64,000 nucleotides of DNA from Ruegeria marina (GCF_900101475.1 NZ_FMZV01000010.1:99793-163792); one strand, 5' to 3'. Shown: positions 27,315 to 36,891, counted from the first letter of the stretch. Numbers and translations: made by a program. Notes: generated by a model from the sequence alone, not told the origin.

Positions 27315-28358
27315 ATGCGGGCCGCGCAGTTGACCGCATGGCGCAAGCCGCTGGCGCTGACCACGCTTCCCGACCCGACGCCGGGCAAGGGAGAAGTGGT
27401 GCTGCGCGTGCTGGCCTGCGGCGTCTGCCGGTCCGACTGGCATGCCTGGACCGGGGCAGACCCGGATGTCGCCTTGCCGATGGTCCCCGGGCACGAGTTC
27501 TGCGGCGAGGTCGTCGCTACCGGAGCCAGTGTCACCCGCTGGCGTGTGGGTGACCGGGTGATCGCACCCTTCATCCTGGCCTGCGGCAGCTGTGGCGATT
27601 GCGCCGCGGGGCATCAGACGATCTGCGCCAACCAGCAAGTGCCGGGCTTTACCCGTGACGGGGCGTTTGCCGAATTCATCGCGGTGCCCTTTGCCGATAC
27701 GAATCTCACGGCGCTGCCGGAAAGCCTGCCGCCGCAGATCGCGGCCGGGCTTGGCTGTCGCGTGACCACCGCATGGCAGGCGCTGGTGGGACGCGCCGAA
27801 CTGCGGCCGGGCGAATGGCTGGCGGTATTCGGCGGCGGCGGCGTGGGCATTTCGGCGCTGCTTCTGGGGCGTGCCCTGGGCGCGCGCGTCGTCGTGGTGG
27901 ATGTGGTGCCCGAAAAGCTCGACTACGCCCGCAGTCTCGGGGCCGATGCGGTGGTGAACGCCGCAGGATGCGACTCGGCCGAGGCCGTGCGCGAGATTAC
28001 CGGCGGCGGCGCCCATGTCGCGGTCGAGGCGCTGGGGATCGAGGCCACCATGACCGGCGCCATGCGTGCGCTGCGCAAACTGGGCCGCCTGGTAATGATC
28101 GGCATGCCGGCGGGCGAACATACCGCGATGACCCTGCCGATGGATGTGCTCTATTCCGGCCAGTTGACCCTGCAAGGGACACGCGGGATGCCTGCCTGGC
28201 GCTATCCTTCGCTTCTCTCGCTCATCGAGGGCGGCCATCTTGACCTGTCGCCGCTGGTGACCCGTACCATTGCCTTGTCGCAGGCAAGCGACGAGCTTGC
28301 CGCCTTCGACCGTCCCGCCCCGCCGGGTGTGGCGGTGATCACCGACTTTCTGACCTAG
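27315..28358 (+). CDS. Zinc-dependent medium-chain alcohol dehydrogenase
   Basis: A 347-residue MDR oxidoreductase that should oxidise an alcohol with NAD(P). The catalytic zinc site is seen as Cys38 (ACGVCRSD) and His60-Glu61 (PGHEF). The structural zinc site has Cys90, Cys93, Cys96 and Cys104. The nucleotide fold has GGGGVG near residue 175. It is wedged between purS (3-nt gap) and purQ (12-nt gap), so it must be cotranscribed with purine genes, although no purine role is known for this family. Substrate unknown. Confidence 0.88.
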   Translation: MRAAQLTAWRKPLALTTLPDPTPGKGEVVLRVLACGVCRSDWHAWTGADPDVALPMVPGHEFCGEVVATGASVTRWRVGDRVIAPFILACGSCGDCAAGHQTICANQQVPGFTRDGAFAEFIAVPFADTNLTALPESLPPQIAAGLGCRVTTAWQALVGRAELRPGEWLAVFGGGGVGISALLLGRALGARVVVVDVVPEKLDYARSLGADAVVNAAGCDSAEAVREITGGGAHVAVEALGIEATMTGAMRALRKLGRLVMIGMPAGEHTAMTLPMDVLYSGQLTLQGTRGMPAWRYPSLLSLIEGGHLDLSPLVTRTIALSQASDELAAFDRPAPPGVAVITDFLT

Positions 28359-28370
28359 GAGGTTTCGCCC

Positions 28371-29039
28371 ATGCGCGCTGCCGTTGTCGTTTTTCCCGGA
28401 TCGAACTGTGACCGGGACCTGGCCGTGGCCTTTGAACAGGCCGGGTTCGATGTGACCATGGTCTGGCACAAGGATGCCAGCCTGCCCGAGAAGCTCGATA
28501 TCGTGGGCGTGCCGGGCGGTTTCAGCTATGGTGACTATCTGCGCTGCGGCGCCATCGCGGCGCAATCGCCGATCTGCAAGGCCGTTGTCGAGCATACCGT
28601 GCGTGGTGGTTATGCCATGGGCGTCTGCAACGGGTTCCAGATCCTGACCGAAACCGGCATCCTGCCGGGGGCGTTGCTGCGCAATGCCGGGCTCAAGTAC
28701 ATCTGCAAGACCGTCGGGCTGACGGTCGCGACCTCCGACAGCGTGTTCACCCAGGGGTACAATGCGGGCGATGTCATCGGCATTCCGATCGCGCATCACG
28801 ACGGGAATTACTATGCCGACGACGAAACGCTGGCGATGCTGCGCGATCAGGACAGGGTGGCGTTCACCTATACCGAGAACCCGAATGGCTCGCGCGGGGA
28901 TATTGCCGGGATCCTGTCGGAAAACCGCCGTGTTCTGGGGATGATGCCGCATCCGGAACGGGCGGCGGATGCCGGCCATGGCGGCACCGACGGGGCGGCG
29001 CTCTTCCGCGCATTGGCCGGGGTGCTGACGCCTGCATGA
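28371..29039 (+). CDS. purQ: FGAM synthase glutaminase subunit PurQ
   Basis: PurQ is the class I glutamine amidotransferase that feeds ammonia to PurL. The 222-residue protein has an intact catalytic triad: Cys86 in GVCNGFQ, and His194 and Glu196 in PHPE. The N-terminal [10 protein letters not shown] and [10 protein letters not shown] motifs are typical. GGAGG lies 9 nt before the ATG. dctB follows after 36 nt on the same strand. Confidence 0.97.
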   Translation: MRAAVVVFPGSNCDRDLAVAFEQAGFDVTMVWHKDASLPEKLDIVGVPGGFSYGDYLRCGAIAAQSPICKAVVEHTVRGGYAMGVCNGFQILTETGILPGALLRNAGLKYICKTVGLTVATSDSVFTQGYNAGDVIGIPIAHHDGNYYADDETLAMLRDQDRVAFTYTENPNGSRGDIAGILSENRRVLGMMPHPERAADAGHGGTDGAALFRALAGVLTPA

Positions 29040-29075
29040 CTTGAGAAGCGCCCCGCGCGGGCGTAGCTTGGGTGT

Positions 29076-30848
29076 ATGAGGAAACCACTTCGTCCGAATG
29101 GTGACAACACCAGCTGGATCCGCACCGGGCAGCTCAGCTGGCGGGTGCGGCTGGCGCTTGTCGTGGTCCTGGTCTGTGCCGTGGCAACAGTCTGGACCAC
29201 CAATCGCCTGCTGACTGACCGCTTTACCGAAAGCACCCGAAACCGGGCCGAACTGCGTCTGGCGCTTTATTCGGGCAACTTGTTGAGCGAACTGCGCCGC
29301 AACGCCATCGTGCCGCAACTTTTGGCCCGCGATCCGACACTGATTTCCGCGCTGCAATCCAGCAACTATTCACAATCGACGCAGCGGCTGATTTCCTTTG
29401 TCGAAGAGATCGGCGCGGCATCGTTGATGCTGCTTGACCGGGACGGACGCACGGTGGCCGCAACCGATCGCAACAGGCTGGGTGAATTGCATCGGTCCGC
29501 GACATATTTCGTCGAGCCGGTGCGATCCAATGCGACCGTGTTTTCCGCCTTTCAGCATGAAGCCGGAGGTTTCCGCTTCACGTATTCGCGCAGGATGGAG
29601 GATAGTTCTGGCGTTCTCGGCGTGATCGTTGTCGAAGTCGATCTGCAGAAGTTCGAGCGTGCCTGGTCAGGCATCTCGGATGCGGTGTTCGTGACCAACA
29701 CCGAAGGCACCATCCTACTGTCCACCGAACCGCGCTGGCGCGGTCTGCAAGAGGCCGAAGCCCTGAGCCGGCAAACGCCGGAGAATGCCATCGAACGGGC
29801 GATCCGGGTCACAGCCGACTGGACCGCACTGCCGGCTGATGCCTATCTGCGTGGCGAGGCGGTGATCCGGATGGACAGCCGCATCCCGTTTCGCGGCTGG
29901 CAGATGACCTCTTTCACGACCTATGCCTCGATTCGCGAGCGGGTGAACGGGGTGCTGGCCCTGGAAATCATGGGATTCGCGATTCTCCTGGCGCTCAGCT
30001 TCTATGCCCTGAGCCGGCGCACCGCGTTCCGAATGGCGCTGTTCCAGCGCGAGTCGGCGGAGCTTCGCGCGCTCAACGCCCGGCTCCAGCGGGAAATCGC
30101 CGAGCGCGAGAGGGTGCAAAAGACGCTCGAAGTGGCCGAGCAGACCCTGGCGCAAAGCTCGAAACTGGCCGCCTTGGGAGAAATGTCGGCAGCGGTCAGC
30201 CACGAGTTGAATCAGCCGCTGGCGGCGATGAAGACCTATCTTGCGGGGGCGCGCCTGTTGCTGCGCCGCAACCGGCCCGAAGAGGCGCTGGCCAGCTTTG
30301 GCCGTATCGACGACCTGATCGAAAGGATGGGAGCGATTACCCGCCAGCTGAAGTCCTATGCGCGCAAGGGGCAGGAAACGCTTTCGCCAATAAACATGGG
30401 CGAGGCGCTGATCGCATCCCTGTCGATGATGGAACCGCAATTGCGTCAGCGGCAGGTTCAGATCACCCAGATCCTGCCGGATCGTCCCGTGCTGGTGATG
30501 GGGGATCGGATGCGCATCGAACAGGTGATGGTGAACCTCTTGCGAAACGCGCTTGATGCTACCAAATCGGTACGTAATCCCGAGGTTGAAATCATCCTGG
30601 CTGCGGGCGAAACCGCGACCTTGACGGTGCGTGACAATGGGGATGGCATCAAGGATTTCGAGAATATCTTCGAGCCGTTCTACACGACCAAGCAGCCAGG
30701 TGACGGGGTCGGGCTGGGGCTTGCAATCTCCTCGGGGATCGTGAACGACCTTGGCGGCCGTCTGACGGCGCGCAACGGGCAACATGGCGGGGCGGTATTT
30801 GAAATGCAGCTGCCAATCCTGGAAGACGGTCTCGAGGCCGCAGAATGA
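29076..30848 (+). CDS. dctB: C4-dicarboxylate sensor histidine kinase DctB
   Basis: DctB senses periplasmic C4-dicarboxylates (succinate, fumarate, malate) and phosphorylates its partner regulator. The 590-residue protein has two membrane spans (about 24-44 and 294-313) enclosing a periplasmic PAS-like sensor domain, then a coiled coil. The histidine-kinase core follows, with the phosphorylated His376 in AVSHELNQPLAAMK, an N box beginning LLRNALDA, and G boxes including DNGDGI and GVGLGLAIS. The response regulator gene starts 13 nt downstream. No dctPQM transporter genes are in the window. Confidence 0.9.
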   Translation: MRKPLRPNGDNTSWIRTGQLSWRVRLALVVVLVCAVATVWTTNRLLTDRFTESTRNRAELRLALYSGNLLSELRRNAIVPQLLARDPTLISALQSSNYSQSTQRLISFVEEIGAASLMLLDRDGRTVAATDRNRLGELHRSATYFVEPVRSNATVFSAFQHEAGGFRFTYSRRMEDSSGVLGVIVVEVDLQKFERAWSGISDAVFVTNTEGTILLSTEPRWRGLQEAEALSRQTPENAIERAIRVTADWTALPADAYLRGEAVIRMDSRIPFRGWQMTSFTTYASIRERVNGVLALEIMGFAILLALSFYALSRRTAFRMALFQRESAELRALNARLQREIAERERVQKTLEVAEQTLAQSSKLAALGEMSAAVSHELNQPLAAMKTYLAGARLLLRRNRPEEALASFGRIDDLIERMGAITRQLKSYARKGQETLSPINMGEALIASLSMMEPQLRQRQVQITQILPDRPVLVMGDRMRIEQVMVNLLRNALDATKSVRNPEVEIILAAGETATLTVRDNGDGIKDFENIFEPFYTTKQPGDGVGLGLAISSGIVNDLGGRLTARNGQHGGAVFEMQLPILEDGLEAAE

Positions 30849-30861
30849 CGAGGTAACGCGG

Positions 30862-32199
30862 ATGGCGCAGGCCATGAAAATTGCGATTGTCGACGACGAA
30901 CAGGATATGCGCCAGTCAATCAGCCAATGGTTGGCGCTGTCGGGATACGACACCGAAACCTTTGCCAGCGCCGAAGAGGCGCTTAAGGTTCTGGGGCCCG
31001 ACTACCCCGGTATCGTGATCTCGGATATCAAGATGCCCGGCATGGACGGCATGCAGTTCCTCAAGAAGCTGATGGGGGCGGACAGTTCGTTGCCGGTGAT
31101 CATGATCACCGGTCACGGCGATGTGCCGATGGCGGTCGAGGCGATGCGGGTCGGCGCGTTCGATTTCCTGGAAAAGCCGTTCAACCCTGACCGGATGTCC
31201 GATCTTGCCAAGCGCGCCAGCAATGCGCGGCGTCTGACGCTGGACAACCGGGCGCTCAGGCGCGAGCTGAGCGACGGGTCCCAGATCATGAAAAAGCTGA
31301 TCGGGACCAGTCCGGTGATGGAGCGGCTGCGCGAGGACATCCTGGATCTTGGCCAGGCCGACGGGCACGTTCTGATCGACGGTGAAACGGGCACCGGCAA
31401 GACCCTGGTGGCGCATGCCCTGCATGCGGTCGGAAGCCGTGCCGGCAAGAGATTCGTTCTCGTGTCCTGCGCGGCCCTTGAGGAAGACGCTCTGGCAAAA
31501 CGGCTCTTTGGCCCGATGCAACCGGAAGACGCGCAATTGCCGGCGATCGAGGAAGCACGCGGCGGCACCCTGGTTCTGGAAGATATCGAGTCGCTCAGCG
31601 ATGCCCTGCAGGCCAAGCTCCTGTCGGTCATGAACGAGCAGGGCACCCCGGCCGAGACACGGATCATCGCCATTTCGAACCTGCAGGAGGCGGGTAAGAC
31701 CAGCGAGGACGTGCTGCGCCCGGACCTTTTCTATCGTCTTGCCGCGTTGCGCCTGACCATGCCGCCGCTGCGACAGCGGGGCGAGGACATCCTGACCCTC
31801 TTCACCCGGCTGAGCGAGCAGTTTGCCGAGGAATACGGCTGCGACGCGCCGCAGGTCAGTGCGCAGGAGGCGGCGCAGCTGTTGCAGGCGCCGTGGCCGG
31901 GCAATGTGCGCCAGTTGATCAATATCGCCGAACGCGCGGTCTTGCAGGCCCGGCGCGGCTCGGGGACCATTGCCTCGCTCCTGATGTCCGATCACGAGGA
32001 CATGCAGCCTGTGATGACGACCGAGGGCAAGCCGCTGAAAGAATATGTCGAGGCGTTCGAAAGGATGCTCATCGACAACACGATGCGCCGCCACAAGGGT
32101 TCGATCTCGGCGGTGATGGACGAACTGTGCTTGCCGCGCAGGACCCTGAACGAGAAAATGGCCAAATATGGCCTGCAACGCGCCGACTACATCAGCTAG
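30862..32199 (+). CDS. dctD: DctD-like response regulator lacking the GAFTGA motif
   Basis: A 445-residue NtrC-class regulator with a receiver domain (about 6-125, phosphorylated Asp55 in VISDIKMPG), an AAA+ domain (about 145-360) and a Fis-type helix-turn-helix (about 400-440, LPRRTLNEKMAKYGL). Walker A is intact (GETGTGKT, 174-181) and the arginine-finger region is present. The GAFTGA loop that contacts sigma-54 is absent: after LFG the sequence reads PMQPEDAQLPAIEEA. The Walker B region is LVLEDIE rather than LFLDEIG. It therefore should not activate sigma-54 promoters by the usual route. It pairs with dctB. Confidence 0.85.
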   Translation: MAQAMKIAIVDDEQDMRQSISQWLALSGYDTETFASAEEALKVLGPDYPGIVISDIKMPGMDGMQFLKKLMGADSSLPVIMITGHGDVPMAVEAMRVGAFDFLEKPFNPDRMSDLAKRASNARRLTLDNRALRRELSDGSQIMKKLIGTSPVMERLREDILDLGQADGHVLIDGETGTGKTLVAHALHAVGSRAGKRFVLVSCAALEEDALAKRLFGPMQPEDAQLPAIEEARGGTLVLEDIESLSDALQAKLLSVMNEQGTPAETRIIAISNLQEAGKTSEDVLRPDLFYRLAALRLTMPPLRQRGEDILTLFTRLSEQFAEEYGCDAPQVSAQEAAQLLQAPWPGNVRQLINIAERAVLQARRGSGTIASLLMSDHEDMQPVMTTEGKPLKEYVEAFERMLIDNTMRRHKGSISAVMDELCLPRRTLNEKMAKYGLQRADYIS

Positions 32200-32227
32200 T
32201 TTCCACAACGCATTGGCATGAAACGAC

Positions 32228-32256
32228 AAGGGCGGGAAATTCCCGCCCTTTCCGTG
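32228..32256. terminator. Bidirectional hairpin between dctD and glpQ
   Basis: AAGGGCGGGA (32228-32237) pairs with TCCCGCCCTT (32241-32250) over a 3-nt loop, with TTCC on the plus side. It lies between the convergent dctD and glpQ stops and probably serves both; T tracts are modest on each side. Confidence 0.7.
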
Positions 32257-32275
32257 TTTTGCTCTGTGTTGCAGA

Positions 32276-33499
32276 TCAGTTCGTGCCGGCCGCCATGCAG
32301 GAGGCGTAATAGGTCGTGGTCGCGGGCCAGTCAGAGAACATCGCCTCGATCCCGACCTCTTGCGCAAGGACGTCCAGCAGGGCGAAGTAATCGCCGTCGT
32401 TGTTCGTCACATCCTTGACCGATTGGAAATACCAGCCGCCACCGTTCGCCAGCGGGCCGGAGCGCTCCAGCGTCCAGGTGATGATCTTGAGGCCAGCGGC
32501 CTTGGCTTCCCTCGCGTAGGCGGACGGGACCATCTTGCCGTCTTCGGTGGTGACCAGCATCCACATCGGGGGCGCGATATAGTTCACGCCCATCTCTTTC
32601 AGTTCCGCCATGGTCGGCTTGAAGGTGGTGGGATCGTTCGCGTCGATCAGCCCCTCATCCTCGTCCGATGCCTCGTAGCGATCGTCCAGATAGACGGCCT
32701 GCGCGCCGAATTCCGGCTCTGCCTTGATCCAGTACTTGATGTCATCCAGATTGAAGGACTGCGCCCAGACATCCGAAGCAGGCACACCGGCAGCCTTGTA
32801 TTCGTCGATCATCGCCTGGGCGTAATCTTCCTGGGTCATGCCGTCGTAGGGCATCTCGACGGAAGGCGCCTTCAGCTCGGGTGTGAATTTCACACCCAGT
32901 TCCTTGAACAGTGCGATGGATTCGGCATGGGTCATCACCTTGCCGTTGGTGGCATAGAGATCGGTGCGCCAGTTCGCGGTGCCGTTCATGTATTCGGCGG
33001 GCGTGGTGCCTTTTGCATTTGCGGCATCCATCTTGCCGGTCAGGGACTTGAATTCGGCAAGGGTCAGGTCCGAGGTGCGGCATTCGGCCTTGGCCGCCTC
33101 GCCCCCGCTTGCGGGCACGAAGGGCTGGGTGCAATTCGCCGCCAGATCGGTGGCCAGAATATTCGTGGTGGTGTGCAGGTCGTTCTGCGCATGGCGGCAG
33201 ACCAGTTGCTTGTCGGCGGTAAAGGTCACGTCGCATTCCAGAATGCCTGCGCCCATGAGCGCGGCGGCGCGATAGGATTGTTCGGTGTGCTCGGGGAACA
33301 GCATCGCGGCGCCGCGGTGGCCGATCGAGAAGGTCGAGCGCACAGGCTCGACATCGGCGCAGGCAGCCAGCTTGTCTTTCAGCGGACCCGCCTCCATTGC
33401 GTCGATCAGGAACGCGGGGCGGGGGCCAAGTTCAATGCGGTCGGCAAAGGCTGGGGCGGCGGCAGCCAGCGCCAGAACGGATAGGGTCAGGTGTTTCAT
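32276..33499 (-). CDS. glpQ: Periplasmic glycerophosphodiester phosphodiesterase
   Basis: GlpQ hydrolyses glycerophosphodiesters to glycerol-3-phosphate and an alcohol in the periplasm. The 407-residue protein has a signal peptide ([19 protein letters not shown]), then the catalytic [14 protein letters not shown] block near residue 60-72, the metal-binding ECDVTFTAD, and CRHAQNDL. It is longer than E. coli GlpQ (358), with insertions in the middle. A 7-bp-arm inverted repeat sits upstream at 33515-33537. No ugp or phosphonate transport gene is adjacent. Confidence 0.9.
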   Translation of the reverse strand: MKHLTLSVLALAAAAPAFADRIELGPRPAFLIDAMEAGPLKDKLAACADVEPVRSTFSIGHRGAAMLFPEHTEQSYRAAALMGAGILECDVTFTADKQLVCRHAQNDLHTTTNILATDLAANCTQPFVPASGGEAAKAECRTSDLTLAEFKSLTGKMDAANAKGTTPAEYMNGTANWRTDLYATNGKVMTHAESIALFKELGVKFTPELKAPSVEMPYDGMTQEDYAQAMIDEYKAAGVPASDVWAQSFNLDDIKYWIKAEPEFGAQAVYLDDRYEASDEDEGLIDANDPTTFKPTMAELKEMGVNYIAPPMWMLVTTEDGKMVPSAYAREAKAAGLKIITWTLERSGPLANGGGWYFQSVKDVTNNDGDYFALLDVLAQEVGIEAMFSDWPATTTYYASCMAAGTN

Positions 33500-33514
33500 C
33501 GGTCAAATCCCTCG

Positions 33515-33537
33515 TCGTGAAACATGTCGGTTCACGA
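33515..33537. promoter_or_regulatory. Inverted repeat upstream of glpQ
   Basis: TCGTGAA (33515-33521) and TTCACGA (33531-33537) are perfect arms with a 9-nt spacer, centred 27 nt before the glpQ start codon. It may be an operator; it is not a recognisable PhoB box. Confidence 0.4.
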
Positions 33538-33646
33538 TCCTTGGCTTGTGCGCGTGACAGGGCAGCGAAGATTTCGTGACGGGGGCGTAAACTCTGTGCG
33601 ACAGGCGCGTTGCGGGGTCATCGCCGCAGTTCGCGCATTTTCCCCA

Positions 33647-33676
33647 TTGTCTTTGCATCTTTGAAAGTTTTATGGT
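33647..33676 (+). promoter_or_regulatory. Candidate promoter of rne
   Basis: TTGTCT (33647-33652), 18 nt, TATGGT (33671-33676) in a locally AT-rich stretch. If used, transcription starts near 33683, about 350 nt before the rne ATG. Confidence 0.45.
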
Positions 33677-33682
33677 GAGAGA

Positions 33683-34033
33683 ACGGCAAAGGGCGCGTTG
33701 CGTCCGCCGCGTGAGTTTCGCTGCTCTGCCCCCGTTGGCACAGATCCCGGAGACATAGCAGACCGATTGGCCCCTGACCGGGGCAAAGCAATGCCTTCGC
33801 CCGCTTGCCGGGTGACAGGAATGAATGGGCAGGCTTGGGAAGGTCCCGACCTGTCGGAGAAGAACCGCGATGACGCGCGCACAACTTTTGAGTGGACGAG
33901 CAGAGGGGCCAAGAGCCGATCTCTGCCGCGCTGCGTCTCATATCGCCCTGACAAGACACCCGCCAAATCGCGACCACCTTGGGACGGCTCTGCCGCCAGG
34001 GAGGGCGTGCGCGGTGCGGTGCACCAAGGAAAC
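33683..34033 (+). other. Long rne 5' leader
   Basis: About 350 nt without a supported gene precede rne. An in-frame extension of rne runs back to 33698, but its translation lacks similarity to RNase E N-termini, and AAGGA at 34026-34030 marks ATG 34034. Possible hairpins include GCCCC-TGACC-GGGGC near 33770 and AGGT-CCCG-ACCT near 33840. Enterobacterial rne has a 361-nt leader through which RNase E autoregulates; this leader could play the same part. Confidence 0.5.
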
Positions 34034-36886
34034 ATGGCAAAGAAGATGCTTATCGATGCCACCCACGCGGAAGAAACCCGCGTTGTGGTGGTTGACGGAA
34101 ACAAGGTCGAGGAATTCGATTTTGAATCTGAAAACAAACGTCAGCTAGCGGGCAATATCTATCTCGCAAAGGTTACGCGGGTCGAGCCCTCGCTTCAGGC
34201 TGCATTCGTGGATTACGGCGGGAACCGGCATGGCTTTCTCGCCTTTTCGGAAATCCACCCCGATTATTACCAGATCCCGGTGGCCGATCGTCAGGCGCTG
34301 ATGGAGGAAGAGCGCGCCTATGCCGAAGCGCAGCGCGCCCGTGACGAGGATGAGGACAGGCCGAGGCGCAGCCGCAACCGGACGCGCAGCAAGGCGGCGT
34401 CGGCAAGATCCGATGACCCTGTCGAAGTCATGGAACCGGTCGAGTCCGAAATCAGCGGCATGGAAACCATCGATCTGAGCGGCGACGAAAGCGATGAGAT
34501 CGATGTCGCCGAAGGTGTCTCGCCGATGGAACGTGTCGGCGAAACACCGGTGGAGGAACCGGAAGACAGCCCGACCGAGGCGGAAGACGCCGCTTTGGAT
34601 GAGGCGGCCGAGGACGACGGTGACGACAATCACGATCACGGAGCGGGTTCGGCTCCGTCGGATGCCGCGTCCAAGGATGACAGCATCGAATCCATCGCCG
34701 AAGAGGACGATGTCGAGGATCTGCGTCCGCCGCGCAAGCCGCGTCCGCGCAAGTACAAGATCCAGGAAGTGATCAAGGTGCGCCAGGTGATGCTGGTGCA
34801 GGTGGTCAAGGAGGAGCGCGGCAACAAGGGCGCTGCGCTGACAACCTATCTGTCGCTGGCCGGCCGGTACTGTGTCCTTATGCCGAACACCGCCCGTGGC
34901 GGTGGCATCAGCCGCAAGATCACCAATGCCGCGGACCGCAAGAAACTGAAGGAAATCGCTGCCGAGATGGATGTGCCTTCGGGTGCGGGCCTGATCGTGC
35001 GTACCGCCGGCGCCAAGCGCACCAAGGCCGAGATCAAGCGGGATTACGAGTATCTTCAGCGCCTGTGGGAGCAGATCCGCGAATTGACGCTGAAGTCGAT
35101 CGCGCCCGCCAAGATCTATGAAGAAGGCGACCTGATCAAGCGCTCGATCCGCGACCTTTACAACCGCGACATCGACGAGGTGCTGGTCGAAGGCGAAGGC
35201 GGCTACCGTATCGCCAAGGACTTCATGAAGATGATCATGCCGTCGCACGCCAAGAACGTGCAGCGGTATGAGGACCAGTTGCCGCTGTTCGCGCGCTACC
35301 AGGTCGAAAGCTACCTGAACTCGATGTTCAATCCGGTGGTTCAGCTGAAATCGGGTGGTTACATCGTGATCGGCGTGACCGAGGCGCTGGTGGCGATCGA
35401 CGTGAACTCGGGCCGCGCCACCAAGGAAGGCTCGATCGAGGAAACCGCGCTCAAGACCAACCTTGAGGCCGCCGAAGAGGTGGCGCGTCAGTTGCGCCTG
35501 CGCGATCTGGCCGGCCTGATCGTCATTGACTTCATCGACATGGACGAGCGCAAGAACAATGCCGCCGTCGAAAAACGACTGAAGGACAAGCTCAAATCCG
35601 ACCGTGCCCGCATCCAGGTGGGCCGGATCTCGGGTTTTGGCCTGCTCGAAATGAGCCGTCAGCGCCTGCGCCCCGGCATGATCGAGGCGACGACCCAGCC
35701 GTGCCCGTCGTGTCATGGCACCGGCCTGATCCGGTCGGACGACAACATGGCGCTCAGCATCCTGCGCCAGGTCGAGGAGGAAGGCACTCGTCGCCGTTCG
35801 CGCGAGGTTCTGGTGCGCTGTCCGGTGGGCATTGCCAACTTCCTGATGAACCAGAAACGCGAACATATCGCCCAGATCGAAGCGCGCTATGGCATGTCCG
35901 TGCGCATCGAGGGGGATCCGCATCTGGTAAGCCCGGATTTCAGCCTTGAAAAGTTCAAGACCGCCACGCGCGTGGTACCTGAAGTGCAGGCTCCCGTGGT
36001 CTCGGTCGATACCCGCCTGATGGAACAGGTGGACGCCGACGAGGCTGCGGAAGACGAGGCAGAGGTAGAGGCCGAGGCCGAGGCCGAGGATACCCGCAGC
36101 GAGACTGCCGCGAACGGGGATGGTGAAGGCAAGCCCAAGCGCAAGCGCCGCCGCCGCCGCCGGCGCAAGGGGAACGGTTCGGGTGAAAACGGCTCGACCG
36201 GTGAAACCAGCGAGGAAAATGGCACCGGCGACGCAGATGAGGATGAAGAGCCCGCCGTCTCGGAGCAGGTGACGGAAACGGAACCTGCGGAAAGCGTCGC
36301 AGAGACCGAAACACCGGCCGAAGTCGAAGCGGAACCCAAGAAGCCGACCAGAAAACGGACCAGCAGGAAAACCGGCAGTTCCAAGTCCAAGACCGCGCCG
36401 AAAGCCGAAGCGGAAGCCGAGCCTGTCGCGGCGGAAAGCGCCGGGGACGAAGCCGAAACGCCTGCAGAAGACGAGAAACCTGCAAAAACCAGCAGAAGCC
36501 GTTCTCGCTCCACGTCCAGCCGCAAGAGGACTGCTAAGGCGGCAGAGGCCGAGTCCGGTGCAGTCGAGCCCGCCGTGCAACCCGAAGAGGCGGTTGCCGA
36601 GGCCCCAACGGATGTGACCGAAGCCGCGGCCGAGGAAGTTGCGCTCTCCGAACCCGCGCAGGACGCTCCGGCACCGGAAGAAACCGTGCCCGCAGCGGCA
36701 GAAGCCGAGGCGGCGCCGCAAAGCTCCGCCGAGGAAAAGGAACCCGAACCGCAGGTGGCTGCCGACGCGGATACCCCGGAAGAAGAGGCTCAGCCGGAAT
36801 TGGCTGGCGCCACCGTTGCAGCCGAGCCCGAACCCGAAACCGAGCCGAAACCCAAGCGGCGCGGCTGGTGGTCGGTCGGTCGCTGA
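34034..36886 (+). CDS. rne: Ribonuclease E
   Basis: RNase E is the endonuclease that starts mRNA decay and rRNA and tRNA maturation. This 950-residue protein has an N-terminal S1 domain split by an acidic insertion (about residues 95-235, rich in Asp, Glu and Ser). The DNase I-like catalytic domain follows with Asp456 (VAIDVNSG) and Asp499 (IDFIDM), then the zinc-link CPSC at Cys557 and Cys560. Spacing from Asp456 to Asp499 (43) and to Cys557 (101) equals that in E. coli. The C-terminal 240 residues are a low-complexity scaffold with an RKRRRRRRR-type basic patch and long Glu/Ala/Pro stretches, ending KPKRRGWWSVGR. Confidence 0.97.
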   Translation: MAKKMLIDATHAEETRVVVVDGNKVEEFDFESENKRQLAGNIYLAKVTRVEPSLQAAFVDYGGNRHGFLAFSEIHPDYYQIPVADRQALMEEERAYAEAQRARDEDEDRPRRSRNRTRSKAASARSDDPVEVMEPVESEISGMETIDLSGDESDEIDVAEGVSPMERVGETPVEEPEDSPTEAEDAALDEAAEDDGDDNHDHGAGSAPSDAASKDDSIESIAEEDDVEDLRPPRKPRPRKYKIQEVIKVRQVMLVQVVKEERGNKGAALTTYLSLAGRYCVLMPNTARGGGISRKITNAADRKKLKEIAAEMDVPSGAGLIVRTAGAKRTKAEIKRDYEYLQRLWEQIRELTLKSIAPAKIYEEGDLIKRSIRDLYNRDIDEVLVEGEGGYRIAKDFMKMIMPSHAKNVQRYEDQLPLFARYQVESYLNSMFNPVVQLKSGGYIVIGVTEALVAIDVNSGRATKEGSIEETALKTNLEAAEEVARQLRLRDLAGLIVIDFIDMDERKNNAAVEKRLKDKLKSDRARIQVGRISGFGLLEMSRQRLRPGMIEATTQPCPSCHGTGLIRSDDNMALSILRQVEEEGTRRRSREVLVRCPVGIANFLMNQKREHIAQIEARYGMSVRIEGDPHLVSPDFSLEKFKTATRVVPEVQAPVVSVDTRLMEQVDADEAAEDEAEVEAEAEAEDTRSETAANGDGEGKPKRKRRRRRRRKGNGSGENGSTGETSEENGTGDADEDEEPAVSEQVTETEPAESVAETETPAEVEAEPKKPTRKRTSRKTGSSKSKTAPKAEAEAEPVAAESAGDEAETPAEDEKPAKTSRSRSRSTSSRKRTAKAAEAESGAVEPAVQPEEAVAEAPTDVTEAAAEEVALSEPAQDAPAPEETVPAAAEAEAAPQSSAEEKEPEPQVAADADTPEEEAQPELAGATVAAEPEPETEPKPKRRGWWSVGR

Positions 36887-36891
36887 TGAAC

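Noticed and set aside
27024..29357. A 777-codon minus-strand frame across purS, adh and purQ
   Set aside because: All three sense genes have intact catalytic residues; the antisense frame has none.
34145..36721. An 858-codon minus-strand frame opposite rne
   Set aside because: RNase E motifs and their spacing are intact on the plus strand.
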